A DNA stretch of 64,000 nt from Pontibacter ruber. GTDB lineage: Bacteria; Bacteroidota; Bacteroidia; Cytophagales; Hymenobacteraceae. The DNA lies in assembly GCF_023630205.1 (NCBI RefSeq), contig NZ_JALPRR010000003.1:992001-1056000 (forward strand), in the 5' to 3' direction. The notes beneath the pieces are model-generated. The model was not told the origin of the DNA and ran no database searches. It saw only the letters and a program-made list of their open reading frames with translations. Position 1 is the stretch's first letter; every line of letters begins with the position of its first letter. Both the position numbers and the translations under genes were made by a program. Positions 9,206-17,788 of the stretch are shown here, one piece after another.

Positions 9206-9643
9206 TCAGTACTTGATATAGCCCCAGCCTTCTTCCTGTTTTGTAATGATCTCACCAATACCCATCGGCACGGTAATAACGTTTGGCAACAGCTGCTCTT
9301 TTGTAACCTTGCGAGCACGCATTGTGTTTTCGCAGGCTGCAAAAACTACGCCTTTGACCTGCAGCTCTTTGATGGCATCTGGTTTATACGACTTGCCCGT
9401 TACCAGCAGGTCCATTGCCTTGCCGTGTACCACTACTTCGATCTGCGCTTCCGGCCAGCCCCGTTTTATGTTGTTCAATTGGCGCATAAGGCCCGCATGT
9501 TGTGCCGTATCGGCAGCAGACATGTCGTACACAATGCGGTGTACTTTGGTCTGTTCAGTTTTGGCTTTCGGTGCTACCTGGGCAAAGGTGGAAGAAGCTG
9601 CCAGTGTAAAAAAGGTCAGCATCAGCATAAGTTTAAGTTTCAT
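9206..9643 (-). CDS. Periplasmic DsrE-family protein
   Basis: A 145-residue protein with a clear signal peptide (1-22, ending FAQ) and a DsrE/F-like domain: VHRIVYDMS strand, QIEVVVHG strand, then VVFAAC104ENTM and a C-terminal LLPNVITVP segment. C104 occupies the position of the sulfur-carrying cysteine of DsrE-type proteins. Family members bind or relay sulfane sulfur; an exported version would act in the periplasm. It lies between the TlpA thioredoxin and the sterol-desaturase-like gene, same strand, and a second DsrE domain is fused to DoxX upstream at 10461-11363. Confidence 0.8.
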   Translation of the reverse strand: MKLKLMLMLTFFTLAASSTFAQVAPKAKTEQTKVHRIVYDMSAADTAQHAGLMRQLNNIKRGWPEAQIEVVVHGKAMDLLVTGKSYKPDAIKELQVKGVVFAACENTMRARKVTKEQLLPNVITVPMGIGEIITKQEEGWGYIKY

Positions 9644-9724
9644 GGCGTTCAGGTTAAATTTGAAAACAAGTATAAACTGTATTGCTCATTTTACGAGGTA
9701 TACTAATGTATAAGCTTAAAAAAT

Positions 9725-9755
9725 AAGCTGGCTGATACGATAAATCAGCCAGCTT
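9725..9755 (-). terminator. Intrinsic terminator after the TlpA-like gene
   Basis: A 12-bp perfect stem (AAGCTGGCTGAT and its complement) with a 7-base loop is followed on the minus strand by a run of T. It sits 8 bases past the thioredoxin stop, so the DsrE gene below probably has its own promoter or depends on read-through. Confidence 0.8.
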
Positions 9756-9763
9756 AGATCTGC

Positions 9764-10399
9764 TTATTTTTTGACCATACTTTGCAGAAAATCGCGAACC
9801 TCTTTGTTGTCGTAGTCAGCCATACCTTCCTGCTTGGCTACGATCTTGCCTTCCGCCGAGATGATGAAAGTAGTAGGGATGGAGTTGGAGTAAAACTCCT
9901 GCGGGAACTGGCTAGCCGGCATGTATACCGGAAAGGTGAAGCCTTTTTTGTCGATGAACTTCTTTACCTTCTCCATTCCACCTTCATCCACGGAAAGCAT
10001 CACAAAGGCAATTTTATCAGAGCCGACTTTCTCGTATAGTTTCTGGATGTTGGGCATCTCGGCTACACAGGGTGGGCACCAGGTCGTCCAGATGTTCATG
10101 AAAATAACCTTGCCCTTCAGGCTCTCGAAAGCCACTGGTTTGCCGTCAAGCCCCGCCATCTGGAAACCCGCACCTGCCATTACAGATGATCCTGTAGCAG
10201 CTGTTTCCGCAATTTCGGTTGCGCTTGCCACGGCACCTGGTTCTGGTACATCAGCATTTTTAATGCCTGTGGCCAGCAGAAGCCGTTGCACCTGGCCAAT
10301 GGCCTCCGTGTGCAAACCTGTTAAGTATAAGATCCCGAAGATAGCCAGCATCACTGCCCAGCCCGGTATGTCTTTGATCGAAAATTTATGTTTGCTCAT
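9764..10399 (-). CDS. TlpA/ResA-like membrane-anchored thioredoxin
   Basis: A 211-residue protein with an N-terminal membrane helix (about 13-30), an acidic/alanine linker (50-75) and a TlpA-like thioredoxin fold (about 78-211). The active site is W107-C108-P-P-C111 within IWTTWCPPC, followed by the cis-proline region SIPTTFI. Such proteins reduce periplasmic disulfides, for example in cytochrome c maturation or as SoxW-type partners of sulfur-oxidising enzymes. It follows the DoxX-DsrE fusion by 61 bases on the same strand and may serve the cytochrome or the DsrE cysteines here. The redox role is secure; the partner is inferred. Confidence 0.85.
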   Translation of the reverse strand: MSKHKFSIKDIPGWAVMLAIFGILYLTGLHTEAIGQVQRLLLATGIKNADVPEPGAVASATEIAETAATGSSVMAGAGFQMAGLDGKPVAFESLKGKVIFMNIWTTWCPPCVAEMPNIQKLYEKVGSDKIAFVMLSVDEGGMEKVKKFIDKKGFTFPVYMPASQFPQEFYSNSIPTTFIISAEGKIVAKQEGMADYDNKEVRDFLQSMVKK

Positions 10400-10460
10400 G
10401 ATGTTCTTGTTTTAGTTAAAGGTAGTGAAGTATGCGGGGATCTCCCTTTTATACATTAAT

Positions 10461-11363
10461 TTATAGTTCTACTGTGGTAAAGCCCTGCTGCTGCAGGTCG
10501 AACATATAGGTTAAGCCATTCGGAGTGATTTCTACACCCTCTGCCAGCGTGTTCGGGTCGATGTTGAATTGCCTGAGCGACATGCCACATATTTTATAGG
10601 TGACGCCTGCCGCTTTGCCTTTCTCGATTTCTTCAGTCATTCCGCCGTCTTTTTTGAAAGCTTCTACTGACTTGCCGCAGGCCATCACCACAAACGCTTC
10701 GCTGTTATACCTGCTGTCTTTGGTAATGGTCTCCGCCGTGTTAACGGCAGCTTTCAGGTGGTTAGGCTGGCTAATGAGTACTGCGTATTTCTTTTTTGCA
10801 GCAACGCTTTCTGTCCCTTGCTGCTGCTGAGCTGTTTGCGAGGCTGCTGTACCAGCAGTACAGGAACCAAGCAGTACCATCAGGCTGATAACCAGAGTGC
10901 CCAGGTAGGTGCTGTTGCGGGTAGTTTGAATGCTTGCCTGTAGTTTCTTTTTCAGCTCCAGCACCTGGTCAAGACCATAATACACGGCTCCGTTTGCAAC
11001 GAAGAAAACAAGCACACCCAAAAGCGCAATGTTCTTGAACAGGGGGCCATTGCCCGCGGCATTACCCACCTGTACTGTCAGTGTTATCGGAATAAGTATG
11101 GCCAGCAGCAACAGGGCTGCCAGTTTAGTTTTAAATCCTGCCATCAGTAGAAAGCCGCCCAACAGCAGGCCAATGCCCGACAGGATGATCAGTGTTTCGG
11201 CTGGAGCGATCCAGGTGGCTAATTGGGCAAAAGGCGCTTTTTCGAGTCTGGCCGTAGCACCGGCAGTTTGCAACAGGTGGTTCAGACCTGCAATGATAAA
11301 TATCAGGCTGCTCATCAGGCGCAACGCCAGAAAAGATAGCCTTTGCAGAGGAGTGAATTCCAT
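10461..11363 (-). CDS. DoxX-DsrE fusion protein with an internal lipoprotein-like segment
   Basis: A 300-residue two-part protein. Residues 1-135 are a DoxX-type membrane domain with about four helices (10-30, 55-77, 82-98, 110-130). After a charged linker comes a hydrophobic stretch (153-167) ending in LLGSC168, which looks exactly like a lipoprotein signal and lipobox. Residues 192-300 form a DsrE-like domain with C229 (VMACGKS) and C259 (KICGMS). DoxX relatives include the DoxD subunit of thiosulfate:quinone oxidoreductase, and DsrE proteins carry sulfane sulfur. The fusion suggests a membrane enzyme feeding sulfur or electrons to or from an outward-facing DsrE domain. No frameshift is visible. 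Confidence 0.8.
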   Translation of the reverse strand: MEFTPLQRLSFLALRLMSSLIFIIAGLNHLLQTAGATARLEKAPFAQLATWIAPAETLIILSGIGLLLGGFLLMAGFKTKLAALLLLAILIPITLTVQVGNAAGNGPLFKNIALLGVLVFFVANGAVYYGLDQVLELKKKLQASIQTTRNSTYLGTLVISLMVLLGSCTAGTAASQTAQQQQGTESVAAKKKYAVLISQPNHLKAAVNTAETITKDSRYNSEAFVVMACGKSVEAFKKDGGMTEEIEKGKAAGVTYKICGMSLRQFNIDPNTLAEGVEITPNGLTYMFDLQQQGFTTVEL

Positions 11364-11508
11364 AATGATGTATATTCTTAAAATGATTGAATAGGGTATA
11401 AGTATAACTTTTCTGTTTCCTGAAGAAGGATACAGGTAAGATCGGGCAGCTTCGTTGGCTAAAGTATAGCTCGTCTGAAGTTTCCCGTGGTACTGGTACT
11501 AAATCATT

Positions 11509-11874
11509 TTAATATAGCCGCGGCGGTTTTGGGTAATCTACCAGGTCGGGTGACAGGTGTTTCCGGATAGAAGGAAGCATAAGGGTTGGTTGTGCAGGTA
11601 AAGAAAAGAGCAACCTTGGCTGCAAAGGAGTAACGACAGCAAAGAGCTGTTGGCTACAGTCGGTTGCCAGGTTCGCTGCATTCTGCTGGTCGGAATGGGT
11701 CTGGTGCTTCAGGCATTTCTTTGCGCAGGTGCGTTTTACAAGCCGTTTGTTCTGGCAGGATTTACGGATCATACTTTGTTCAGACGCAGACAGGCTGCTA
11801 CCCACAAGGCCATTTTTTGGCAACGTGAACAGCAGAAGCAGTGTGCTGAGTAACAAAAGCAGATACGTCTTCAT
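11509..11874 (-). CDS. Hypothetical small exported cysteine-rich protein
   Basis: A 121-residue protein with a leucine-rich signal peptide (about 1-20). The mature part has a basic cysteine region (C39, then C50, C54 and C58 within RTCAKKCLKHQTHSDQQ) containing histidines, a further cysteine (C72 in ATDCSQ), and a proline-rich end (YPKPPRLY). It may bind metal or haem, but that is only inference from residue content. It resembles the protein at 7666-8052 in plan. It sits upstream of the DoxX-DsrE gene on the same strand. Confidence 0.5.
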   Translation of the reverse strand: MKTYLLLLLSTLLLLFTLPKNGLVGSSLSASEQSMIRKSCQNKRLVKRTCAKKCLKHQTHSDQQNAANLATDCSQQLFAVVTPLQPRLLFSLPAQPTLMLPSIRKHLSPDLVDYPKPPRLY

Positions 11875-12161
11875 TCTATCTTCAAAAATCGGACTGATGT
11901 TCGTGTACTATCAGCCATTTTCCGGGTAAAAGGGTAACAGGCATTTTAACCTGTTACTTGTAAATATATACTTCTCTTCGCCGCGAAACAAACCCTGTAC
12001 TTCCGGACATCAGCAAAGTATAACGTATCAGAAACTGATCTGTGTTACTAAGTCCAAGTTGTGGTAATATGGGCCGGAGCGCTGCTGCATGCGCTTTTTT
12101 ATAGTACATGGTACTCTATGTATCGCAGAGAGGCGCAACCGAGTCTGACAGAAAATGTTCT

Positions 12162-13004
12162 TTATTTTAAGTGATACGTTAGCAGCGGACGGATACAATG
12201 GTTTACCAGCGTTTCGGCGATACTGCCGTAGAACAAGTGCCTGAAGCCTTTGCGGCCATGCGTACCAATTAACACCAGGTCCATTTCATTTACCTGGTTA
12301 AAGTTGCGAACTCCTTCCGGCACTTTGTAATCGCGGCGCAGGTGCAGCTCGTAGTTGACCAGCCCCAGCTCGGTGGCAAACTGGTCCATGCGCTGCAGTA
12401 CCTGCGCTTCCCGTGGCTCGTCTTTCTTTTCAATGATCTGCAACAGGTGAAGTGTCGCTCCGAAAAGCTGCTGCAGGGTTTTGATGGTCGTGATAGAGCG
12501 TTCCGGTTGCTTTTCGGCCTCAAAGTCAGCTACCCATAGTATGTTGTGGATCGGTGTGATGGTAGCAGACTGGTGTATGGTAATAACAGGCACATCCGTA
12601 TGGCGTACCACGTGCTGTGCCTCTGAACCGGAGATCTTCTCATACCAGCCTTCAGCACCTTCAGTGCCCATAATTACAAGGTCGATCTGGTGCTTGGCAG
12701 CGTACTCAGACAGCGAAGTAGTAAGGCCACCATATACAATGTCACTGGTGAAACTGAAGTCTGCCTGCTGTCTCAATTCAGCAAATTGTTGGGTTGCTTT
12801 CTGCTCCAGTGTTTTGATCTCATCCTTGTCGAGGGTTTCAGAAGATTCTGTTGCGCCTGCCCATTCGGCGGCATTTACCTGTATTACATGCACCAGGTGG
12901 GTTTCTACAGGAGTCTTTTCTTTCAGTAGGCGCAGGAACTCCATTGCTTTGAAAGAAATCGGCGTAAAATCTACCGGCACCATTATGTTCAACGTGCTTT
13001 TCAT
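12162..13004 (-). CDS. Universal stress protein, tandem UspA domains
   Basis: A 280-residue cytoplasmic protein of two UspA folds (about 1-145 and 150-280). The second domain keeps the ATP-binding pattern G-x2-G-x9-G-S in GTHGRKGFRHLFYGS. The first has a related GTEGAEGW...GS stretch. Two-domain Usp proteins are common in Bacteroidota and usually respond to starvation, redox or respiratory stress. It is monocistronic as far as seen, with about 290 bases of gene-free DNA on its downstream side. Confidence 0.9.
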   Translation of the reverse strand: MKSTLNIMVPVDFTPISFKAMEFLRLLKEKTPVETHLVHVIQVNAAEWAGATESSETLDKDEIKTLEQKATQQFAELRQQADFSFTSDIVYGGLTTSLSEYAAKHQIDLVIMGTEGAEGWYEKISGSEAQHVVRHTDVPVITIHQSATITPIHNILWVADFEAEKQPERSITTIKTLQQLFGATLHLLQIIEKKDEPREAQVLQRMDQFATELGLVNYELHLRRDYKVPEGVRNFNQVNEMDLVLIGTHGRKGFRHLFYGSIAETLVNHCIRPLLTYHLK

Positions 13005-13082
13005 TTGACTATAGTTTATGGGCGGATCTGCCGCCTTTTAATGTTTAAAAACCGTTACAAAGTTTTGAAAGTATAGCAGTGT

Positions 13083-13682
13083 TTAAGGCTTTGTTGCCAC
13101 CATCCTGGTTACATAACCGGCTCCCTGGTGGTATGTGCCTTCGTTCAGCTGAATTTCATTCTCTTCCAGCAGCTCTATCCAGAGACCTTCAAAATCAGAG
13201 CGCAGCATAGCGGCTGTATACAACATTGCTACATCTTTAGGACCTCCTGACGTATGGGCTGACTGGTTCGGGTGAAATGCTTCCAGTATGATTTTCCCGC
13301 CGGGCCGTAGCCACTGCACCACTTTTTTATGAAAACTTTGCCGTAGGGCAGGAGGAAATTGTGCATAGATCAAGGCGATAGCGTCCATACTTTCCGGATC
13401 ACAAGTATACTTTTCAGCGTCTGAAAGCCGGTAGTTTATACTTACCCCGCATTGTTCTGCCAGGCGCATGGCTTTTTCACGACCTGCATCGCTGTAGTCG
13501 AACGCCTGCACCTGCCAATCTTTGAGCGCGGCATACACAGCGTTGCGTCCTTCGCCCTCGGCTGGCAGCAAGAGCTTACCCGGCTCAAGGAGTTTTAACT
13601 GCTCCCGGAAGAAGGTGTTTGGCTCGCTGCCATATACCATTGCTTCCTGACTGTAGCGATCGTTCCAGAATTCCTGCATCAT
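13083..13682 (-). CDS. Class I SAM-dependent methyltransferase (TehB/thiopurine-MTase-like)
   Basis: Starting at the double ATG (13677-13682) the protein is about 199 residues, beginning MMQEFWNDRYS. The 33 residues upstream in frame look untranslated, so the longer start at 13781 is rejected. The SAM-binding motif I is LLPAEGEGRNAVYAA, followed by the acidic motif AFDYSD and the motif IV region MDAIALIYAQFPP. The WNDRY opening and AEGEGRNA loop are typical of the TehB/TPMT-like group that methylates tellurite, thiopurines or other small nucleophiles. Substrate unknown. Confidence 0.8.
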   Translation of the reverse strand: MMQEFWNDRYSQEAMVYGSEPNTFFREQLKLLEPGKLLLPAEGEGRNAVYAALKDWQVQAFDYSDAGREKAMRLAEQCGVSINYRLSDAEKYTCDPESMDAIALIYAQFPPALRQSFHKKVVQWLRPGGKIILEAFHPNQSAHTSGGPKDVAMLYTAAMLRSDFEGLWIELLEENEIQLNEGTYHQGAGYVTRMVATKP

Positions 13683-13959
13683 ACTTGGTTTGGTAAGACA
13701 TCGACCAGAGCGCATTTTCAGTACTGTTAATCCTTTGTTGTAAGACGCTCGGGTGTCTGTGTTCAGATAACTATGAGACAAATATCGGCTAATGTCACGG
13801 GGTGTTCAGTGACATTGGTTACACAAGGCAGGTATCTGTAGAAATGTACGATCAGAATGAAAAAAGCAGACAAATGACCGCTGGTTTATAATTTTTTCCA
13901 GGCATATCCTGAATTTAAAAAATACACTTACATTTACTTCAGGCGAAAGCGATAACTCT

Positions 13960-15096
13960 ATGCGGTATACACTTATCCTTTTGATCATGATGGGTTTACT
14001 TTCTCAGGCCCAGGGGCAGGAACGCAAGCGGGCACGTGCCTTCGGTATCTCCATCGGAGTGCTTCCGACGGGTAAAAACAACGCGATCACGGATGTGGCG
14101 GGCCTACGGGTAGGGCACACGACCCTTATCCGGGGCAACGATGTCCGGACGGGCGTAACAGCTATACTTCCGCATGCAGGAAATCTATTCCAGCAGAAAG
14201 TGCCTGCTGCTGTTTTTGTAGGGAACGGTTTCGGGAAACTGGCCGGAAGCACGCAGGTGCAGGAGCTGGGAAACCTGGAGTCGCCGGTTATACTTACCAA
14301 CACGCTGGGTGTCGGCACGGCCATGAATGCGGTGGTTGGGTATACCCTGCAGCAACCCGGCAATGAGCAGGTGCAATCGGTAAATGCGCTGGTGGGCGAG
14401 ACAAACGACGGCCACTTGAATGATATCCGGGGCAGGCACGTAAGCGAAGCAGATGTACTGGAGGCTATAAAGCAGGCTAAAGACGGAGCTGTGGCCGAAG
14501 GGAACGTAGGCGCTGGTACCGGCACAGTGTGTTTCGGGTTTAAAGGCGGTATCGGCACGGCATCACGCAAAACTCCTGACGCAACTGGCGGCTACACGGT
14601 GGGGGTACTGGTGCAGACAAATTTTGGAGGTGTGCTGCAGGTAAACGGCGTGCCGGTAGGGCAGGAGCTCGGTCAGTATTACCTGAGCCAGCACCTGCAG
14701 GAGAAAGCCGATGGCTCCTGTATGCTCGTGGTGGCAACCGATGCGCCTGTGGATGCGCGAAACCTGGAGCGGATAGCAAAACGTGCCATGATGGGACTGG
14801 CTAAAACCGGCGGTATTGCCTCCAATGGCAGCGGCGACTATGTAATTGCATTCTCTACCCATGAAGCGTTGCGCGTACCGTATACCTCCAAAGAAAAAAC
14901 ACAAACCATGACCTTGTTGCGAAACGATGAAATGTCGCCTTTGTTTATGGCGGTTATCGAAGCAACGGAAGAAGCCATCATCAATTCGCTGTTTAAGGCC
15001 GAAACCATGCAGGGAAAGGAGCAGCATGTTGTAGAAGCCTTACCACTTGATAAAGTTCTAAAGCTGTTAAAGAAACACAATGCGCTCAAACACTGA
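13960..15096 (+). CDS. P1 family peptidase (DmpA-like aminopeptidase)
   Basis: A 378-residue protein with a short signal peptide (1-19). The body matches the DmpA/S58 family: NAITDVAGLRVGH (41-53), ETNDGHLNDIRGRH (147-160) and GNVGAGTGTVCFGFKGGIGT (181-200). The autoprocessing site is expected at G252-S253 in DGSCMLVVATDAP, which would free Ser253 as N-terminal nucleophile. The family cleaves N-terminal residues, including D- and beta-amino acids. It overlaps the next gene by 17 bases, an aminotransferase of the D-amino-acid/branched-chain fold, suggesting the two work on related amino acids. Confidence 0.9.
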   Translation: MRYTLILLIMMGLLSQAQGQERKRARAFGISIGVLPTGKNNAITDVAGLRVGHTTLIRGNDVRTGVTAILPHAGNLFQQKVPAAVFVGNGFGKLAGSTQVQELGNLESPVILTNTLGVGTAMNAVVGYTLQQPGNEQVQSVNALVGETNDGHLNDIRGRHVSEADVLEAIKQAKDGAVAEGNVGAGTGTVCFGFKGGIGTASRKTPDATGGYTVGVLVQTNFGGVLQVNGVPVGQELGQYYLSQHLQEKADGSCMLVVATDAPVDARNLERIAKRAMMGLAKTGGIASNGSGDYVIAFSTHEALRVPYTSKEKTQTMTLLRNDEMSPLFMAVIEATEEAIINSLFKAETMQGKEQHVVEALPLDKVLKLLKKHNALKH

Positions 15097-15928
15097 ACTA
15101 TTCGCCTATAACCAGGGAGAGATCATGCCCCTTGAGGCTGCCTTTCTGCATGTGAGTGACCTCGCCATCCAGCGGGGGTATGGCATTTTCGACTTCTGCA
15201 AGGTGCAGGAGGGTATACCGCTTTTCCTGGACGATTACCTGGACCGCTTCTTTGGTTCGGCTACCATGATGGAGCTACCCGCTCCGTTAACAGAGGAAGA
15301 GCTGAGATCCACCATCACGCAGCTTATCCTGAAAAATAACCTGGGCCTTTCCGGTATAAAAATGATCCTGACCGGGGGCTATTCTGCCAATGGGTACGAC
15401 CTGGCAGAACCCAACCTTGTGTTAATTCAGCAGCCGCTTTCCCTGCCTCCGCAGGAGCAGATCGATAGGGGTATCAAGATCATTACCCACGAGTATGTGC
15501 GCGAAATACCTGCAGCTAAAACCATCAACTATACCATGGGCATACGGCTTATCAAGCGGGTGAAAGATCAGCGTGCGGATGACGTTTTATACTATAAAAA
15601 TGGCGTGGTGACGGAGTTTCCACGCTGCAACTTCTTTATCGTAAGGCAGGATGATACGGTGGTTACCCCATCCGAGAACGTATTGCGTGGCATTACCCGG
15701 AAGAACGTACTGGAGCTGGCCGGCCGAAAGTATAAAACCGAAGAAGGAGCAATTACTCTGGATGATATTTACCAGGCTAAAGAAGCCTTTCTGACAAGTA
15801 CCACTAAACGGGTATTGCCAATCGTGCAGGTGGATGACGTTGTGATTGGAACGGGTAAACCGGGAGAGGTAACGCTTGATTTGCTTCAGGATCTGGTGGA
15901 CCTGGAGCAGAAGTATAGACTTAGCTAA
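15080..15928 (+). CDS. Class IV PLP-dependent aminotransferase
   Basis: A 282-residue fold-type IV enzyme, relative of D-alanine aminotransferase, branched-chain aminotransferase and aminodeoxychorismate lyase. The Schiff-base lysine is K147 in AAKTINY. The conserved NGVVTEFPRCNFF segment (about 174-186) holds the cofactor glutamate, and SENVLRGITR the phosphate-binding turn. It begins inside the end of the P1 peptidase gene (17-base overlap), so the two are translationally coupled. Which of the class IV activities it has cannot be told from these motifs. Confidence 0.85.
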   Translation: MRSNTELFAYNQGEIMPLEAAFLHVSDLAIQRGYGIFDFCKVQEGIPLFLDDYLDRFFGSATMMELPAPLTEEELRSTITQLILKNNLGLSGIKMILTGGYSANGYDLAEPNLVLIQQPLSLPPQEQIDRGIKIITHEYVREIPAAKTINYTMGIRLIKRVKDQRADDVLYYKNGVVTEFPRCNFFIVRQDDTVVTPSENVLRGITRKNVLELAGRKYKTEEGAITLDDIYQAKEAFLTSTTKRVLPIVQVDDVVIGTGKPGEVTLDLLQDLVDLEQKYRLS

Positions 15929-15992
15929 CCCAGCTGACTGAAGCATAAGCGCAAAGTATAAATTGAGCCAACATTTTCCTTTAAGTATAAAG

Positions 15993-16018
15993 AAGGAGCC
16001 CCGTTGCAGAGGCTCCTT
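15993..16018. terminator. Bidirectional terminator between convergent genes
   Basis: An 8-bp stem AAGGAGCC/GGCTCCTT with a 10-base loop, A-rich on one side and followed by TTCTTGTT on the other. It lies between the ends of the aminotransferase and M1 peptidase genes and can serve both. Confidence 0.75.
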
Positions 16019-16036
16019 TCTTGTTATAGCTCCAAA

Positions 16037-17647
16037 TCAGTTGCTTTCGGTAGCAGTCGTTATCTTTTTCAGGTACCAGAAGTCTTCATCTATTACCGGG
16101 GCTTTTGATGAGGTCACTTCAACCGGTTTTGCCGACAACTCCAGGCGCTGGATGCCTTTGTCTGTTCTTACATCCATCGGCAGGGTAAAATCAATGTTCG
16201 GGACCTGGATAGTATAGCGGTTATTACCGCTTCTTTTTACCACTACCTCCGGCAGGTTAGTGGAGCGGAGGTAAAAGTTAAGCATGGGCGCCATGTCCTT
16301 TCCCGACACTTTGTTCACGTAGCTGATAAAATCGGCTGTTTTTACCTGGTGTTTGTAGGTATAGGCCTCGTCTGTAGCAAAGCCTTTGAGTATCTTAAAG
16401 AACACCTCATCGCCCAGGTTGTAGCGCAGCGAGTGCATGATAAAGGCGCCTTTGGTATAAACCTCCGGATGGTAGGCCTCGTCAGAGTCAGCCTCATCGT
16501 GTATGATCACAGGTTTGTTGTTCGGGATCTGTTCCCCGATTTCGCGTACATGCTCCATGTATGCTTTCTTGCCGGCGTGTTCTTCTGTATAAAGCCAGTC
16601 TCCGTAGGAGCAGAGGCCCTCGTGTATCCAGAAGTCGGCCCAGTCGCTAACAGTTACTTTGTTGCCCCACCACTCGTGGCCAAGCTCGTGGTGCAGCAGC
16701 CAGTCGTGGTTTTTGCCGCCCACTTTGGTATACTTGTAGTTGTTGCCGTAGGCATTTATGGTTTGGTGCTCCATGCCCAGGTAAGGCGTTTCCACGATGC
16801 CGATCTTTTCTTTCGGGAAGGGATACTCGCCAAAGTATTTCTCCTGTGTACGTACACTTGTTTCCAGCACTTCCATCAGCCCCGGTGCCTTTGCTTCGTT
16901 TTGTTTTAGCAAATAGATCACCATGGGTACTTTGTTGCCCTTCACGGTGGTGTATTCTTTCTGCTCTTTTATAAAATCACCGACAGTGAAGTTGATGCTG
17001 TAGTTGTTGATCGTATAGTTCGTCTTCCAGTGGTAAGTGACCTTGTTGGCCTTCTTTTTCTCGGATACCAGTACACCATTAGCTGCTACCATGTAGCCGG
17101 CGGGAACGGTAATGAACTGATCAACCCCTTCGTCAGGCTCATCGGACGGATGGTCTTTGCAGGGCATAAATATTTTGGCGCCCTCGTTCTGCGACGATAG
17201 ACCCACCCAATGTTTGCCATTGGCATCTTTGGAGAAGGTAAAACCTCCCTGCCACGGCGGGCGCACAGCCTCGGGTGTTTCGCCAGCATAGGCCACCGTG
17301 ATGGTTAGCCGCTGGCCCGGCTTGTAGCTCTTCCCCAGTTGCACGTTTATCCGGTTCATCTCACGCGTAAAAATTGCTTTCTTTCCATCCAGGCGCACGT
17401 CACTTACTTTGTACCTGTCAATCAGGTCCAGTTTAACTACGTCTATTGGAGATTTCACTTCCAGCACTGCGTCCGCACTTCCGGAGATGTATTTCTTGTC
17501 CGGCTCCATGGCCAGGTTCAATGTATAATGCTTGACATCGTAGGCTGCCTGGTTTGGGTCCAGGGGACCGCCCCAGGTCCAGTTTTCCTGGGCAGAGGCA
17601 GAACTGAGCGTAATGCCGAGAAGCGAGAGCAGCAGGAGTTTTTTCAT
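16037..17647 (-). CDS. M1 family zinc metallopeptidase (exported aminopeptidase)
   Basis: From the ATG at 17645-17647 the protein has 536 residues and a clean signal peptide (MKKLLLLSLLGITLSSASAQ). A GMEH segment (substrate-binding GxMEN-type motif, here GMEHQTINAYG) precedes the zinc motif HELGHEWW with the third ligand in the following WIHEGL, giving the HExxH-x18-E pattern. The length corresponds to the beta-saddle and catalytic domains without the long C-terminal domain of PepN. It should trim N-terminal residues of peptides outside the cytoplasm. Three extra N-terminal residues (start 17656) are possible but less likely. Confidence 0.9.
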   Translation of the reverse strand: MKKLLLLSLLGITLSSASAQENWTWGGPLDPNQAAYDVKHYTLNLAMEPDKKYISGSADAVLEVKSPIDVVKLDLIDRYKVSDVRLDGKKAIFTREMNRINVQLGKSYKPGQRLTITVAYAGETPEAVRPPWQGGFTFSKDANGKHWVGLSSQNEGAKIFMPCKDHPSDEPDEGVDQFITVPAGYMVAANGVLVSEKKKANKVTYHWKTNYTINNYSINFTVGDFIKEQKEYTTVKGNKVPMVIYLLKQNEAKAPGLMEVLETSVRTQEKYFGEYPFPKEKIGIVETPYLGMEHQTINAYGNNYKYTKVGGKNHDWLLHHELGHEWWGNKVTVSDWADFWIHEGLCSYGDWLYTEEHAGKKAYMEHVREIGEQIPNNKPVIIHDEADSDEAYHPEVYTKGAFIMHSLRYNLGDEVFFKILKGFATDEAYTYKHQVKTADFISYVNKVSGKDMAPMLNFYLRSTNLPEVVVKRSGNNRYTIQVPNIDFTLPMDVRTDKGIQRLELSAKPVEVTSSKAPVIDEDFWYLKKITTATESN

Positions 17648-17735
17648 AGCTAGCAAAGGATTAGTTTTTCTTAAGTATGAGCTGAGTGCCTTAGCTAATA
17701 TATGAAATATTCTCCTGAATACAGCTACAAAAACA

Positions 17736-17767
17736 AAAGCCGCCCGGGTTTATATCCGGGCGGCTTT
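17736..17767 (-). terminator. Intrinsic terminator after the S1/P1 nuclease gene
   Basis: A 12-bp perfect GC-rich stem (AAAGCCGCCCGG and its complement) with an 8-base loop and a T-run on the minus strand, 21 bases past the nuclease stop. Confidence 0.85.
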
Positions 17768-17788
17768 GCTGCTTTTCTTGATTATTTA

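Noticed and set aside
13021-13035. Short hairpin GGCGG/CCGCC upstream of the universal stress protein
   Set aside because: Only five pairs and no T-run; too weak to call a terminator.
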